Notes under the pieces: generated by a model
The model's input: only the letters and a program-made list of their open reading frames with translations
What the model was told of the DNA's origin: nothing
The model's database searches: none
Shown: positions 49,479-59,138 of the stretch, in pieces
Layout of the letters: each line of letters starts with the position of its first letter
Position numbering within the stretch: position 1 is the stretch's first letter
Origin: Alphaproteobacteria bacterium
GTDB lineage: Bacteria > Pseudomonadota > Alphaproteobacteria > Sphingomonadales > Kordiimonadaceae
Direction of reading: 5' to 3'
Assembly (NCBI GenBank): GCA_013372975.1
Contig: JABXIS010000022.1
Location: 1-63,161, forward strand
DNA length: 63,161 bases
Translations under genes and position numbers: made by a program

Positions 49479-50910
49479 AGCCCGTCTCGCGGCGGGACAG
49501 CGCCAGATAAACAAGGCCGGATACAAACAGCCCGACAAACCATGCATAGGCATAGATGGTATCAAAGACTGCGGGCACCGTATCAAGAACACCGGCCACA
49601 TGCAGGAACCCAGGCAGGTTGGGCACAATTCCCAGCGCCAGCGCCACAAGTCCGGCCGTGTTCCACGCGCCATATTGACCGTCGTGCCGGAACAGGGCCT
49701 CAACATCCAGATTGCCGCGCCGGAGCAGGAAATAGTCAGCCAGCAATATGCCCGCGACCGGCCCCAGAAGGGCTGAATAACCCACCAGCCAAGTGAATAA
49801 ATAATCGCCCGCACTTTCAAGCAGCTTCCAGGGGAACATGGCAATGCCCAGCCCTGCCGTTATATAGCCCCCGGTGCGGAAGTTTATGCGGCTCGGTGAA
49901 AGGTTTGAAAAACCATAGGCGGGCGCCACCACATTGGCTGCCAAATTGGTGGTCAGGGTGGCAACAACGAGCACCGCCAACGCCACAATCACCCCCACAC
50001 CCCCCATGCGCGCCGCAAGAGCCACAGGATCCCACACCGCTTCGCCATATATCACCACCGATGCACTCGTAACCGCCACCCCAATGAAAGCAAACAACGC
50101 CATCGGCAGCGGCAGCCCAATAGCCTGACCGACCATCTGATCACGCTGGCTTTTCGCAAATCGCGTGAAATCCGGGATATTGAGCGCCATGGTGGCCCAG
50201 AAACCGATCATGGCCGTCAGGCCCGCAACAAAGCTGGGCAGGAACTCGCCTTCCCGCGCGCCACCGTCCGCAAAAGCTGACGGAGCCGACAGCATTGCCC
50301 CCCAGCCGCCGGCCTCCACATAGGCCCAAGCCAAGAGCGCCAGCCCCGCCAAAATCAGGAAGGGTGCGGCCAGTGTTTCCAGCCAGCGGATCGATTCCGT
50401 TCCCCGCCCGATGAAATAGAGATGCAGTGCCCAGAAGGCGAGGAAGCTGGAGGCTTCAGACAGGTTGATACCAATGAGCGGCAAGGCTTCTCCCTCAAGG
50501 GCGCCGTTTGTGAGGCTGTTGAGAATGACATGAATGGCCGAACCACCAACCCATGTTTGAATACCAAACCAGCCACAGGCAACCAAACCGCGGGCTACAA
50601 CCGGGATGCGCGCGCCCTTGGTGCCAAAAGCAGATCGCAACAGGACCGGAAAGGGCACACCATATTGTGCCCCTGCGTGCCCCACTAAAATCATGGGCAC
50701 CAGAACAATCAGATTCCCGAGGAACACGGTGAGCACAGCCTGCCACCAGTTCATACCTTCAGACACCAGCCCGCCTGAGAGCATATAGGCTGGCACGCAG
50801 ACAACCATGGCAACCCAGAGGGCCGCAAAATGTTTATAATCCCAGGTGCGGGCAGCAGTGGGCGTGGGCGCCAGATCCTGGTTCCAGAGGTCTGCATCTG
50901 GTGTGGGCAT
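49477..50910 (-). CDS. NCS1 nucleobase:cation symporter
   Basis: 477 residues from MPTPDADLWNQDLAPT, with GGAGA about 7 bases upstream. About twelve TM helices. NCS1 landmarks are a leading NQDLAPT (the 'N-x-D-x-x-P' element), HAGAQYGVPFPVLLRSAFGTKGARIPVV, GWFGIQTWVGG in TM3, GFWATMALNIPDFTRFAKSQRDQ, and a late DYFLLRRGNLD. Members import uracil, cytosine, hydantoin or allantoin with Na+ or H+. Which substrate cannot be told. Single gene. Confidence 0.93.
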   Translation of the reverse strand: MPTPDADLWNQDLAPTPTAARTWDYKHFAALWVAMVVCVPAYMLSGGLVSEGMNWWQAVLTVFLGNLIVLVPMILVGHAGAQYGVPFPVLLRSAFGTKGARIPVVARGLVACGWFGIQTWVGGSAIHVILNSLTNGALEGEALPLIGINLSEASSFLAFWALHLYFIGRGTESIRWLETLAAPFLILAGLALLAWAYVEAGGWGAMLSAPSAFADGGAREGEFLPSFVAGLTAMIGFWATMALNIPDFTRFAKSQRDQMVGQAIGLPLPMALFAFIGVAVTSASVVIYGEAVWDPVALAARMGGVGVIVALAVLVVATLTTNLAANVVAPAYGFSNLSPSRINFRTGGYITAGLGIAMFPWKLLESAGDYLFTWLVGYSALLGPVAGILLADYFLLRRGNLDVEALFRHDGQYGAWNTAGLVALALGIVPNLPGFLHVAGVLDTVPAVFDTIYAYAWFVGLFVSGLVYLALSRRETG

Positions 50911-51085
50911 AGGCTGGGTCTCCGTTTTTCCCAGGTGGGCAATGGGGTGCAGAGACTCGAAACTGTGCAACGACAGTAGCGCAGGATCAGCCGGTCGCCA
51001 ACGGCTTGTGTTATAGCCAACAAATTTTGTGCACCAGAAATGGACGCCACGATATAAGATTTATTGAAACAACTGGGGAGAAGAT

Positions 51086-51817
51086 ATGTCCGACAGCACC
51101 CACACAATTCCGCTTGAAAGCCTGGCACTGGCCTTTGTGCCGGTGGCGATTGTGATTGCTGTTCTCCATCTGTGGTCCAGAAGCGCCAAAGAAACCGTGT
51201 ATGGTTTCGCCCGGATGGTGCTGCAGCTGTCTTTGATCGGCTATTTCCTCGTGTATCTGTTTGCCACAGAAGCACCCTGGCTGGTGTTGGCCGTGCTTTG
51301 TGTTATGGCACTTGTTTCCAGTTGGATCGCGCTGCGCACATCCCACCTGCCACGCAGAACCGCATACCCCATCGCGCTTTTGGCGATATCCTTAGGTGGC
51401 GGGTTTGTGCTTGCCATGATCACACAAGCGGTGCTGCAACCCGATCCCTGGTTCCGACCGCAGGTGATCATTCCACTTGCCGGTATGATTTTCGCCGCCG
51501 CCATGAACAGTGTCAGCCTCGCAAGCGAGCGGCTGGGCGCTGAAATGAAGCGCGGGGATGATTATCTCACCGCCCGGCCCGTGGCCCTCAGGGCAGCCCT
51601 TATCCCCATCACCAACAGCCTGTTTGCCGTGGGGCTAGTTTCCCTGCCGGGCATGATGACAGGGCAAATCCTTTCCGGTGTGTCGCCGCTAGTTGCGGCC
51701 CGGTATCAGATCATGGTGATGTGTATGATGTTCGCGGCGTCGGGCCTCTCGGCAACATTGTTCCTGCTTTTCGTGCGAAATAGCGTTGAAAAGTCAGCCG
51801 AAGCTAATCCATCATGA
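51086..51817 (+). CDS. fetB: FetB-like ABC permease (UPF0014), ATPase gene missing
   Basis: 243 residues, about seven TM helices. The UPF0014/FetB pattern is clear: FARMVLQLSLIGYFLVYLF, PRQVIIPLAGMIFAAAMNSVSLASERLGAEM-like region near 140, and LVSLPGMMTGQILSGVSPLVAARYQIMVMCMMF near 190. FetB works with the ATPase FetA (YbbL) in iron export; no ATPase lies in the window. The last 14 bases overlap the convergent LytTR regulator gene. Confidence 0.92.
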   Translation: MSDSTHTIPLESLALAFVPVAIVIAVLHLWSRSAKETVYGFARMVLQLSLIGYFLVYLFATEAPWLVLAVLCVMALVSSWIALRTSHLPRRTAYPIALLAISLGGGFVLAMITQAVLQPDPWFRPQVIIPLAGMIFAAAMNSVSLASERLGAEMKRGDDYLTARPVALRAALIPITNSLFAVGLVSLPGMMTGQILSGVSPLVAARYQIMVMCMMFAASGLSATLFLLFVRNSVEKSAEANPS

Positions 51818-52595
51818 TCTGAACAACAGCCTCCTTGTAGCCCCGGCTGAGTTTGAGCCATGCGCCCTTCTGCATTTTCAGCTCATATTCACCATGGCCC
51901 ACCGGCCGCATCTCGGAAACGCGCGTGCTGTCAATGATGGTAGATCGGTGAACGCGTATGAAGGTGCCGGGCAACCTGGTTTCAATATCCTTAAGCACCC
52001 CCCGCAAGAGATAGACACCATCGCCAGTGTGGATTTCCACATAATTGCCCGCACCCTGCAACCATTGTACTTCAGCGACCGGCACAAACTGTACTCGCCC
52101 GTGGCTTCTAACCACAAAACGATCCAGCGTTTGATCCTTCGGCTCTTCAATTTCAGGCACTTCCCTGCCCATGGTTCGCATCAGGGAAGCATAATGCTCA
52201 AAAAGCGCTGTGCTACGCTCCTGCTGAACGGCCTTGATGGCGCGAGCAAGGGCTGTCTGGAACCGTTCCTCGTCAAAAGGTTTCAGAAGATAGTCCACCG
52301 CTTCATGATCAAATGCCTTCACGGCATATTGGTCAAACGCTGTCACAAAAACGGTTGTCGGCAACTGGCTAAGGCCCAGGGCCTCAATCACCGAAAATCC
52401 ATCTTTCTCGGGCATCTGGATATCGAGGAACAGAATATCCACCTGCCCTTCCCTGCAACGCGCGATGGCTTCATCCGCGCTCCGGGCCAAAAACACGTCA
52501 CCAACCGCCCTTTCCTGCCTGAGCAGGCTTCCCAGAAACTGCCGGGCGAGCGGCTCGTCATCCACGACCAAAACATTCAGCAAGCCATCGCTCAT
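51804..52595 (-). CDS. LytTR-type response regulator
   Basis: 263 residues. The receiver domain opens NVLVVDDEPLARQFLGSLL, with phospho-acceptor Asp in DILFLDIQMPEKDGFS near residue 56, Thr in VFVTAFDQYAVKAF and Lys in DYLLKPFDEERF. The LytTR DNA-binding domain occupies about 155-263 (VRSHGRVQFVPVAEVQWLQGAGNYVEIHTG...RVHRSTIID). It overlaps the upstream kinase stop as ATGA. It likely activates an unidentified target, possibly the NTF2-like gene upstream of the kinase. Confidence 0.95.
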   Translation of the reverse strand: MSDGLLNVLVVDDEPLARQFLGSLLRQERAVGDVFLARSADEAIARCREGQVDILFLDIQMPEKDGFSVIEALGLSQLPTTVFVTAFDQYAVKAFDHEAVDYLLKPFDEERFQTALARAIKAVQQERSTALFEHYASLMRTMGREVPEIEEPKDQTLDRFVVRSHGRVQFVPVAEVQWLQGAGNYVEIHTGDGVYLLRGVLKDIETRLPGTFIRVHRSTIIDSTRVSEMRPVGHGEYELKMQKGAWLKLSRGYKEAVVQIMMD

Positions 52596-53677
52596 GCTTT
52601 GGCCTCATGGTCTGAAACCGGGGCAGGCAGGGTGATGGTCACCGCGCACCCCTTCCCCCCTTCTGGAGTTCCAATCTCCAGCGTGGCGGAAGCGCCATAC
52701 AGGGTTTGAAGGCGCTCTTTTGTATTCGCAAGGCCGACACCCGAGGTAACCGCCGAAGGCAAATAGCCGGGCCCGTCATCCATCACCTGAAGCACAAGCC
52801 GGCCCTCTTCAACGTTCCCCGTAACCGATAGCTGCCTCGCAGCAGCCCGTTTTTCGATGCCATGGCGGATGGCATTCTCCACCACAGGCTGAAGGATAAA
52901 GGGGGGCACGTCCAAATCGCCTGCATCAGCGGCCAGCCTTACATCACAAGTGAGACGGTCGCCGAAACGAACTGCTTCTATATCCAGATATTGTTCAAGC
53001 CATTCAAATTCCTGCCGAAGTGGCACAGAGCGTGTATCGCCGCTGTCAAGCACAGTCCGCAGCAAATCCGCCAGCCGCACCAACATGCGGCGCGCCCCTG
53101 CCACATCGGTAGACATCAGCGCCGAAACTGCGTGAAGCGAATTGAACAGAAAGTGCGGTTGTAATTGCATCTGCAACGCCGACAGTTTGGCCCCAGCCAA
53201 GGCCGCTTCAAGCTTGCTGCGTTCAAGATCAAGCATGAGCGCCCGCTCTTTCTCAGTTTCATATCGGGCATGATAGTCGAGGGCGTAAGAAACCCCGAGC
53301 ACGGCCCAATAGATAAGCGCAACAAGATGCAGAAACAGTACTTCGTTTGCCAATGTGGCAGCGAAAGACATGGGCCATTGATCAGCCACAGAAAAACTGA
53401 GCACGGCCGACCAACCCAGAAACAGCACCCCAAAAAGCATGCTCAGAGGTAAATGAATGAAGGCGGCCTTGCGCCAACTTCGGGCGTCATACCGACGCCC
53501 GAGCCAAACAATGAATGGCGTGGCCGGCACCCAGATCCACCAGGCACCAAACGCAATAAGCGCATTCTCAAGTGGCGTGACAGGGATATTCATGCCCCTG
53601 TAGATCAGCCACCCTTGCAAAAAGGAGATGCAGGCCGGGATCGCCCATATCAACAAAAGCAAAGGCAACTTTCTCAT
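52592..53677 (-). CDS. LytS/YehU-type sensor histidine kinase
   Basis: 361 residues from MRKLPLLLLIWAIP; a TTG 12 bases earlier with AAAGGG before it, or a GTG at 53707, are alternatives. Four TM helices (about 5-25, 40-62, 78-100, 112-130) precede a coiled region and the His_kinase domain LQPHFLFNSLHAVSALM (phospho-His in P-H-F), ending in a HATPase with IRHGIEKRAA and DGPGYLP. It partners the LytTR regulator downstream. No input domain is seen outside the membrane. Confidence 0.93.
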   Translation of the reverse strand: MRKLPLLLLIWAIPACISFLQGWLIYRGMNIPVTPLENALIAFGAWWIWVPATPFIVWLGRRYDARSWRKAAFIHLPLSMLFGVLFLGWSAVLSFSVADQWPMSFAATLANEVLFLHLVALIYWAVLGVSYALDYHARYETEKERALMLDLERSKLEAALAGAKLSALQMQLQPHFLFNSLHAVSALMSTDVAGARRMLVRLADLLRTVLDSGDTRSVPLRQEFEWLEQYLDIEAVRFGDRLTCDVRLAADAGDLDVPPFILQPVVENAIRHGIEKRAAARQLSVTGNVEEGRLVLQVMDDGPGYLPSAVTSGVGLANTKERLQTLYGASATLEIGTPEGGKGCAVTITLPAPVSDHEAKA

Positions 53678-53717
53678 CAGGCCATTCAAGACAATATCCC
53701 TTTCCACATCAGAAGCT

Positions 53718-54188
53718 TTATTTCTGCATCATGGCAGCAATTTTGGCAAAGCCTTCGCTATAGTCAAAATAATCCCGCTTGAGCACGATCTTGCCGCGTT
53801 CGATTTTCAAGATGGATACATTACCAACCGGCATGACAAACTCTTCCACAGCCAGCCCCACTGTAGCCCCAGCGGTTTTGGCGGTACCCTTGCTGACCCG
53901 AATAAAATAGGGACCATTCACAAAGGTCATAACATCATTGATATCTGGGTCATACCAGACCGACGTATCCCGTTTCATATTGGATAGAATCTGGCCTTTG
54001 CCTTCCACCCTCAGGTTATGTTCCGGCATCTCGTACACCATGTCGTCGGCCATGAAGGCGGACGCGGCATCAAAATCGAACGTGTCATAAACTTTGAAAA
54101 AAGCTGGTCCTACAATGGCGGGCGCATCCTCGGCCCTGACGGTGATCCCCGAAAACAGGATCATTGCCGCAATCAACAGATATTGCAT
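53718..54188 (-). CDS. Exported NTF2-like (SnoaL/DUF4440-type) protein
   Basis: 156 residues from MQYLLIAAMILFSGITVRAED, a signal peptide. The mature part (VGPAFFKVYDTFDFDAASAFMADDMVYEMPEHNLRVEGKGQILSNMKRDT, given as a positional landmark in residues 25-75) is an NTF2-like cone with ITV... and 'KIERGKIVLKRDYFDYSEGFA' as closing strand. Such folds bind small ligands or catalyse isomerisation. It lies 40 bases upstream of the kinase gene on the same strand, so it may belong to its operon. Confidence 0.8.
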   Translation of the reverse strand: MQYLLIAAMILFSGITVRAEDAPAIVGPAFFKVYDTFDFDAASAFMADDMVYEMPEHNLRVEGKGQILSNMKRDTSVWYDPDINDVMTFVNGPYFIRVSKGTAKTAGATVGLAVEEFVMPVGNVSILKIERGKIVLKRDYFDYSEGFAKIAAMMQK

Positions 54189-54393
54189 GTTACTTCCTTT
54201 CAGCAATTAACCATTGGCCTCCTTTCAAAATCATGGGCGCCACAAGAGCCAACACTTTGGGGCGATGTGTACCATTGATGACACCAACCGCCCGCGCACC
54301 TTCCATACCAACAGCAATCCGGTTCATCCCGCACAGCTGGCTACAGCCCGTTGTCCCGCGCTAGTCAGGGCTCATCAAAAAAAGGAGGAAACC

Positions 54394-54909
54394 ATGAATA
54401 ATCTGAAGGATGGCATCACTTTGGGTGTTGCGGTCACGGGCTGGACAATGGCCGAATATCTGGCAGGCCTGCATAATGATCATTTCGGTGTTGGGCTATG
54501 GACCGGTTTGGGGGCACTGGTTCTTGCGCTATGGGTGCTTTATGCAAAACTGAAATCGGCGGCGAAGACAGAGAAACCTGCCATATGGAAAATCATCACA
54601 GATGGGGCAATCATGTCTTTCATCGGATCGGCCTTCTATGGTGGTTTCCTGATCCTCTATTTCACCGCGATCAACCCCGAATTCTATGATGCTCTTGCGG
54701 CCTACATTCAGGCACATTCCAATGAAGTGGCACCGGGGGCGATTGACCATAGAATTCAGGCAGCGAAAACGGCGTATGCACCCTACACGCAGTTCAAAAC
54801 ATCGCTGATTGGCGGCACGGCAATTGGTGCGCTCGCTTCATTTCTGATCGCAGTGATCCTGAAGCACCGTCAAAAAGGCGCCTCTCCCGTTCAACCCACA
54901 GGCAGATAG
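54394..54909 (+). CDS. DUF4199 membrane protein
   Basis: 171 residues with a strong GGAGG 6 bases upstream. TM helices near 6-24, 33-50, 65-90 and 138-158. DUF4199 landmarks include MNNLKDGITLGVAVTGWTMAEYLAGLH and ITDGAIMSFIGSAFYGGFLILYFTAINPEFYDA. Function unknown. It diverges from the NTF2-like gene and is followed after 76 bases by the degenerate nucleotidase gene on the same strand. Confidence 0.85.
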   Translation: MNNLKDGITLGVAVTGWTMAEYLAGLHNDHFGVGLWTGLGALVLALWVLYAKLKSAAKTEKPAIWKIITDGAIMSFIGSAFYGGFLILYFTAINPEFYDALAAYIQAHSNEVAPGAIDHRIQAAKTAYAPYTQFKTSLIGGTAIGALASFLIAVILKHRQKGASPVQPTGR

Positions 54910-54991
54910 GCGCTCACACAAAACAGCTTATTAGCCCAAATTTAATGTTTCGCTGAAAAGATGAGCTCGAATCACAAGGGTATTCTTGCTT

Positions 54992-56506
54992 ATGTTGCGA
55001 ACGATATTTGGGCTGCTGTGTTTGTCTGTTGTTTTGGGTTTATCAGCCCACGCACAGGCCGCTCAAACGGGCACAGTACCGCCACCAGATGCCCTAAGGG
55101 TGCTCTATTTCTCGTCTTACCCCGAAATCGTTCAAGATGAAGGAAAGCCGGGCCTTGCGGAACTGGCAACCGCAATCGCAGACCAGCAGGCAAACCACGA
55201 TGATGTCTATTTTATCTTTGGTGGCGCGTCTCTCGGCCCGTCCCTTCTGGGAGCGCTGGACAATGGCGCTCATATGATCGACATACTCAATGGTCTGGGC
55301 CCAGAGTTTGTCGCCGTGATGAAACGCGAGTTTTCCTATGGCCTTGATCAATTGATCATCAATGCCTACGCCAGCGCTTTCCCTATGGTAACATCCAATC
55401 TGCTAATGGCTGAAAGCGGCGACCCTATAGACGGCCTGGAATCATCCTTTTTGCTGGAGGGCCAAAACCTGACAATCGGGTTCGTCACCCTCACATCAGC
55501 TAACGCAATCAACGAATATGGCGCTTTGGAAACCCAAATTCTGGACACTGCCCAGACCGTCACAGAAACCGCGTCAAGCCTGAGGGATGCCGGAGCACAT
55601 GCTGTCTTCATCATGGCTGACACAGACTATGATGACCTTAGCCTGTACCGAGAACAGGGCGTTGTTGATGGCATTTTTTATACCCATAACTTCGGGAACC
55701 CCCAGGCGCTGGACGCTCAAGGCATATTGATCAAAGAGGGTCCTTTAGACGGCTTGATCCTTGTTTTGGATATCTGGCATGATGACAATGGCGTCCTCCG
55801 GACAAAAGCGTCAACATTGCCGCTGGCCAAGCATAGCCCTGATCCTGCCATTGCCAGCGTCGTCAATACCTATCAGGAACGGCTTCAGGAACGATTAAGC
55901 CCCCCAATCGCGCAACTTGAATCGTCGTTCAATACCCTGCGCGCCAATGTGCGGACGGGGGAAAATGCGTTCGGTAACTTCGTAGCTGATGCAGTTCGAG
56001 ATCATCTGGATGTGGATGCCTTCCTGCTAAATAGCGGTGCAATTCGGGGTAATCGCCAATATCAAAAAGGTACATCCATTAACCGAGGGGACATTCAGCG
56101 CGAGCTACCCTTTGGGAACCGAACTGCTGTGGTAAGCCTGTCAGGTGCAATGCTGCGGCAAACGATTGAGTATGGTCTGAACTGTGCTGCGATGGCCGAT
56201 GGTTGCGCATTACAGGTATCAAACATCCAGATTCGTTTCGACAGTGGGGCAGACAATGGCGCCAGGGTAAAGGAAATCTTGATAGGCGGCAGACCGCTGG
56301 AAGAAGATCAGATTTATGTTGTCGGCATGTCTGATTTTATGGCACGAGGAAATGATGGATATGACTGGTTAAAGGGGGCCGAGCGGGTTCCTCACAGGGG
56401 CGCTGGCCGCGTCTTGTGGGACCTGATTGCAGAATACTGTGGCCGCAGGGGGATCATAACCCCAACGATAGATGGCCGCATAACAGACATTCGTAAGGCC
56501 AACTAA
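54992..56506 (+). CDS. Exported 5'-nucleotidase family protein, metal site lost
   Basis: About 504 residues from MLRTIFGLLCLSVVLGL (a TTG 6 bases earlier has a better-spaced AAGGG). It is a UshA-type two-domain protein. In the metallophosphatase half the ligands are mostly replaced: the D-x-H motif is SSYPE, G-G-D is GGAS, N-H-E-F-D is KREFS, the T-H motif is ADTDY; only one His (THNFG near 233) is left. The C-terminal substrate domain stays intact (FGNFVADAVRD, LNSGAIRGN, LPFGNRTAVVSLSGAMLRQTIEYG, NDGYDWL). It is 4 bases upstream of a hybrid sensor kinase. Probably a binding protein, not an enzyme. Confidence 0.85.
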   Translation: MLRTIFGLLCLSVVLGLSAHAQAAQTGTVPPPDALRVLYFSSYPEIVQDEGKPGLAELATAIADQQANHDDVYFIFGGASLGPSLLGALDNGAHMIDILNGLGPEFVAVMKREFSYGLDQLIINAYASAFPMVTSNLLMAESGDPIDGLESSFLLEGQNLTIGFVTLTSANAINEYGALETQILDTAQTVTETASSLRDAGAHAVFIMADTDYDDLSLYREQGVVDGIFYTHNFGNPQALDAQGILIKEGPLDGLILVLDIWHDDNGVLRTKASTLPLAKHSPDPAIASVVNTYQERLQERLSPPIAQLESSFNTLRANVRTGENAFGNFVADAVRDHLDVDAFLLNSGAIRGNRQYQKGTSINRGDIQRELPFGNRTAVVSLSGAMLRQTIEYGLNCAAMADGCALQVSNIQIRFDSGADNGARVKEILIGGRPLEEDQIYVVGMSDFMARGNDGYDWLKGAERVPHRGAGRVLWDLIAEYCGRRGIITPTIDGRITDIRKAN

Positions 56507-56510
56507 TTAG

Positions 56511-59135
56511 ATGCCATCCAGTTTGGAAAATGTCAGGCGTGTGGGGAAGACGCTAGGTTTCAGGGTGAAGGGGATTGTCCTTTTGCTATTGGGGCTTCTC
56601 ATTCTGATCTTCTCATTCTCCTATGCATCTCTCAGACAGTCCACCGATCAGGTGAACAGGCTGGCCGAGGGGGCATTGCCCTCTCTTGCCGCCACAATGG
56701 AGCTTTCCCTTCATCTGGAAGGCGTTATTCAAAGCTCTGAACGACTGATGAATGCCAGCATTCAGGCCGAACGGCGGGTAGCCTATGAGCAAACACGTGA
56801 AGCCCTGGCAGCCGGCTCAAGCTTCCTTGCAGCAAACAGTACTTTCGCCTCAAGTCGTGAAATGGAAGAGATTTTTGCAACTCTTTCCACAGCCACAGAC
56901 GATCTGAACACATTGATCGACGAAAAAATGCGGCTTGCCTCGGATCTGGACGCACATCGCCTGAAATTATCGCAATGGTTTGGTGGCCTTAAACAAAGTG
57001 GCGTATCCAACACCGAATATGCCCTTTGGCTGGGCAACGTCGGGCAGATGCTTGGCCAAATGGCGATCCTGACACCCGACATGAACGCCCGCCTCATGCG
57101 AAGGGAGATTTCCAGGATTGGCAGAACCCTGAGAACTCTCGAACAAAATGCTCAATCACTTTCTCCCGCAGCCAGGTCTCTTGCCGCGGAAACAGTCGAT
57201 AACCTGCAAGATCTAATATCAGGCGATATGGGTATATTTGCTATCCTCAACGACTATAGCCGCCACAATCTTCGCGCAAAGGCACTGACCCGTCAGATGC
57301 GTGTAATCACAAGCGAAATGCTGCGTGACCTGAATGCAATTACCAAAGGTGAAATCACCGAAACCCAGGCGTCGGCCCATAGCTTGGTTCAACGCTCGGA
57401 AAGCCAACTGACGGCATTGATTTTAGTTGTAGTTGCAGCGATGACACTTGCTGTTCTTGCTTTTATCTATGTCGACCAACGGGTCATCCAGCGCCTTGGT
57501 CGGCTGCAGCGCAGCGTTAAAGATCGTGCTGATGGCCATGAAGCCGTCATTCCCGTAACAGGGGATGACGAAATCACGGAAATATCGAAGGCCGTACAAT
57601 ATTTTGTCGACGAAATTGATCGCAGGCAACAATCGCTGATCCAGAGTGCGGAACAAGTCCGAGATATCATTCTCCAATCCCCGCAGCCTATGTGTGTTGC
57701 AGCGGAAGGTATCATCCTGTTCCACAATGCCGCCTTTGAGAACCTGTGGACGGGTGATATCGAGCTTTCAGATGTTCCTGCCTATTTACCATCAGACCTA
57801 TTGGCCTCGGGCGATGATACGAGGCAAATGTCCCGCCACGAGATCTGGATGATGGGTCATGAGCCACGCTGGTTCGACATGGCCTCCAGCCCGGCAAACT
57901 GGGAAGGGGTTCACGCCCGCCAGTTGATCCTGGTGGATGTCAGTAGCCAAGTGAAAGTGGAAAAAACACTTAAGGGCGCAAAGGAAAAAGCAGAAGCCGC
58001 AGCACAAGCTAAATCCTCGTTCCTTGCCATGATGAGCCATGAAATTCGCTCGCCCATGAACGGCATTATTTCTGTCGCGGAAATCCTTTCAAAGGAAAAC
58101 ATGGGCCAAGAGCAGCAGCGACTTCTCAGTGTGATAAATCAATCCGCGGAAACACTGCTGACCATCATTAACGACATTCTTGACTTCTCAAAAATTGAAG
58201 CTGGCAAATTAGCCATCGAAAACCTTCCTTTCAACCTGCCTGACCTGGTCAGAAGTGCCGCTGAGCTCCTTGCCGGGGATTTCAAGCAGAAGTCAATCAC
58301 CTTCGAAATCGATATTGATCAAAATCTGCCAGATGAAGTGATGGGGGATGCCAACAGGCTGCGACAAATCCTGTTTAATCTGATCAGCAATGCCGCAAAA
58401 TTCACGGCAGACGGAAGTGTCCGCGTTTCAGCCAAAAAGTCAGGTGACAAGGTCCAAATCTCTGTTGAAGACACAGGAATCGGCATCAGCCCGGATATGC
58501 TTGAACGGCTGTTCCAACCTTTTGAACAGGCAGACACATCGACAGCGCGTCAATTTGGGGGCACTGGGCTGGGACTAAGCATTTGCAAACAGCTGGCCTC
58601 CTTGATGGGCGGAAACCTCGGCGTAACAAGTACTGTCGGGAAAGGGTCTGTATTTACAGTGACACTGCCGCTCAACCCCGCAGGCGTAAATCTCAAAGCC
58701 AAAACTGATATAGCGCTCCAATCGAAAAAACGCGCACATCAGCCTGCTGCACCTTCGGCCAAGCGCCACATTCTGGTTGTAGAGGACAATCCGATAAACC
58801 AGGTGGTTATTACCAAGATTCTGTCTCAACTTTCCTGCAGTTATGACGTCGCTGGCGATGGCATCGAAGCTCTGGGTCAGTTAGAAAACAATCGCTACGA
58901 TCTGATTTTGACAGACCTGCGCATGCCCAACATGGATGGATTTGCAATGGCACGTACCATACGCGAAAGGGAACAAGAAGAAGGCGAACGACTGCCCATA
59001 GTAGCGGTATCGGCCGATGCTATGGAGGAAGCACGCCAGGAAAGCCAAAAATCCGGCATAGATGACTTTATCTCAAAGCCGATCAAAATAGACGAAGTGC
59101 GCGCCTGCCTTGAAACGCACCTACCCGCCACCTAA
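56511..59135 (+). CDS. Hybrid sensor histidine kinase, TorS-like layout
   Basis: 874 residues: TM1 (about 20-42), a 260-residue helical periplasmic sensor, TM2 (about 303-326), HAMP (330-380), PAS (about 385-470), HisKA with SHEIRSPMNG (His about 510), HATPase (GDANRLRQILFNLISNAAKF; DTGIGI; GGTGLGLSI), and a C-terminal receiver (HILVVEDNPIN; phospho-Asp in DLILTDLRMPN near 802; Lys in FISKPIK). No HPt domain follows and no response regulator gene is adjacent, so the next relay partner is elsewhere. The long all-helical sensor recalls TorS, which reads a periplasmic binding protein. Confidence 0.95.
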   Translation: MPSSLENVRRVGKTLGFRVKGIVLLLLGLLILIFSFSYASLRQSTDQVNRLAEGALPSLAATMELSLHLEGVIQSSERLMNASIQAERRVAYEQTREALAAGSSFLAANSTFASSREMEEIFATLSTATDDLNTLIDEKMRLASDLDAHRLKLSQWFGGLKQSGVSNTEYALWLGNVGQMLGQMAILTPDMNARLMRREISRIGRTLRTLEQNAQSLSPAARSLAAETVDNLQDLISGDMGIFAILNDYSRHNLRAKALTRQMRVITSEMLRDLNAITKGEITETQASAHSLVQRSESQLTALILVVVAAMTLAVLAFIYVDQRVIQRLGRLQRSVKDRADGHEAVIPVTGDDEITEISKAVQYFVDEIDRRQQSLIQSAEQVRDIILQSPQPMCVAAEGIILFHNAAFENLWTGDIELSDVPAYLPSDLLASGDDTRQMSRHEIWMMGHEPRWFDMASSPANWEGVHARQLILVDVSSQVKVEKTLKGAKEKAEAAAQAKSSFLAMMSHEIRSPMNGIISVAEILSKENMGQEQQRLLSVINQSAETLLTIINDILDFSKIEAGKLAIENLPFNLPDLVRSAAELLAGDFKQKSITFEIDIDQNLPDEVMGDANRLRQILFNLISNAAKFTADGSVRVSAKKSGDKVQISVEDTGIGISPDMLERLFQPFEQADTSTARQFGGTGLGLSICKQLASLMGGNLGVTSTVGKGSVFTVTLPLNPAGVNLKAKTDIALQSKKRAHQPAAPSAKRHILVVEDNPINQVVITKILSQLSCSYDVAGDGIEALGQLENNRYDLILTDLRMPNMDGFAMARTIREREQEEGERLPIVAVSADAMEEARQESQKSGIDDFISKPIKIDEVRACLETHLPAT

Positions 59136-59138
59136 AGC

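Noticed and set aside
54214-54393. N-terminal extension of the DUF4199 gene
   Set aside because: The first 60 codons read as non-coding and the internal ATG has a strong GGAGG site.
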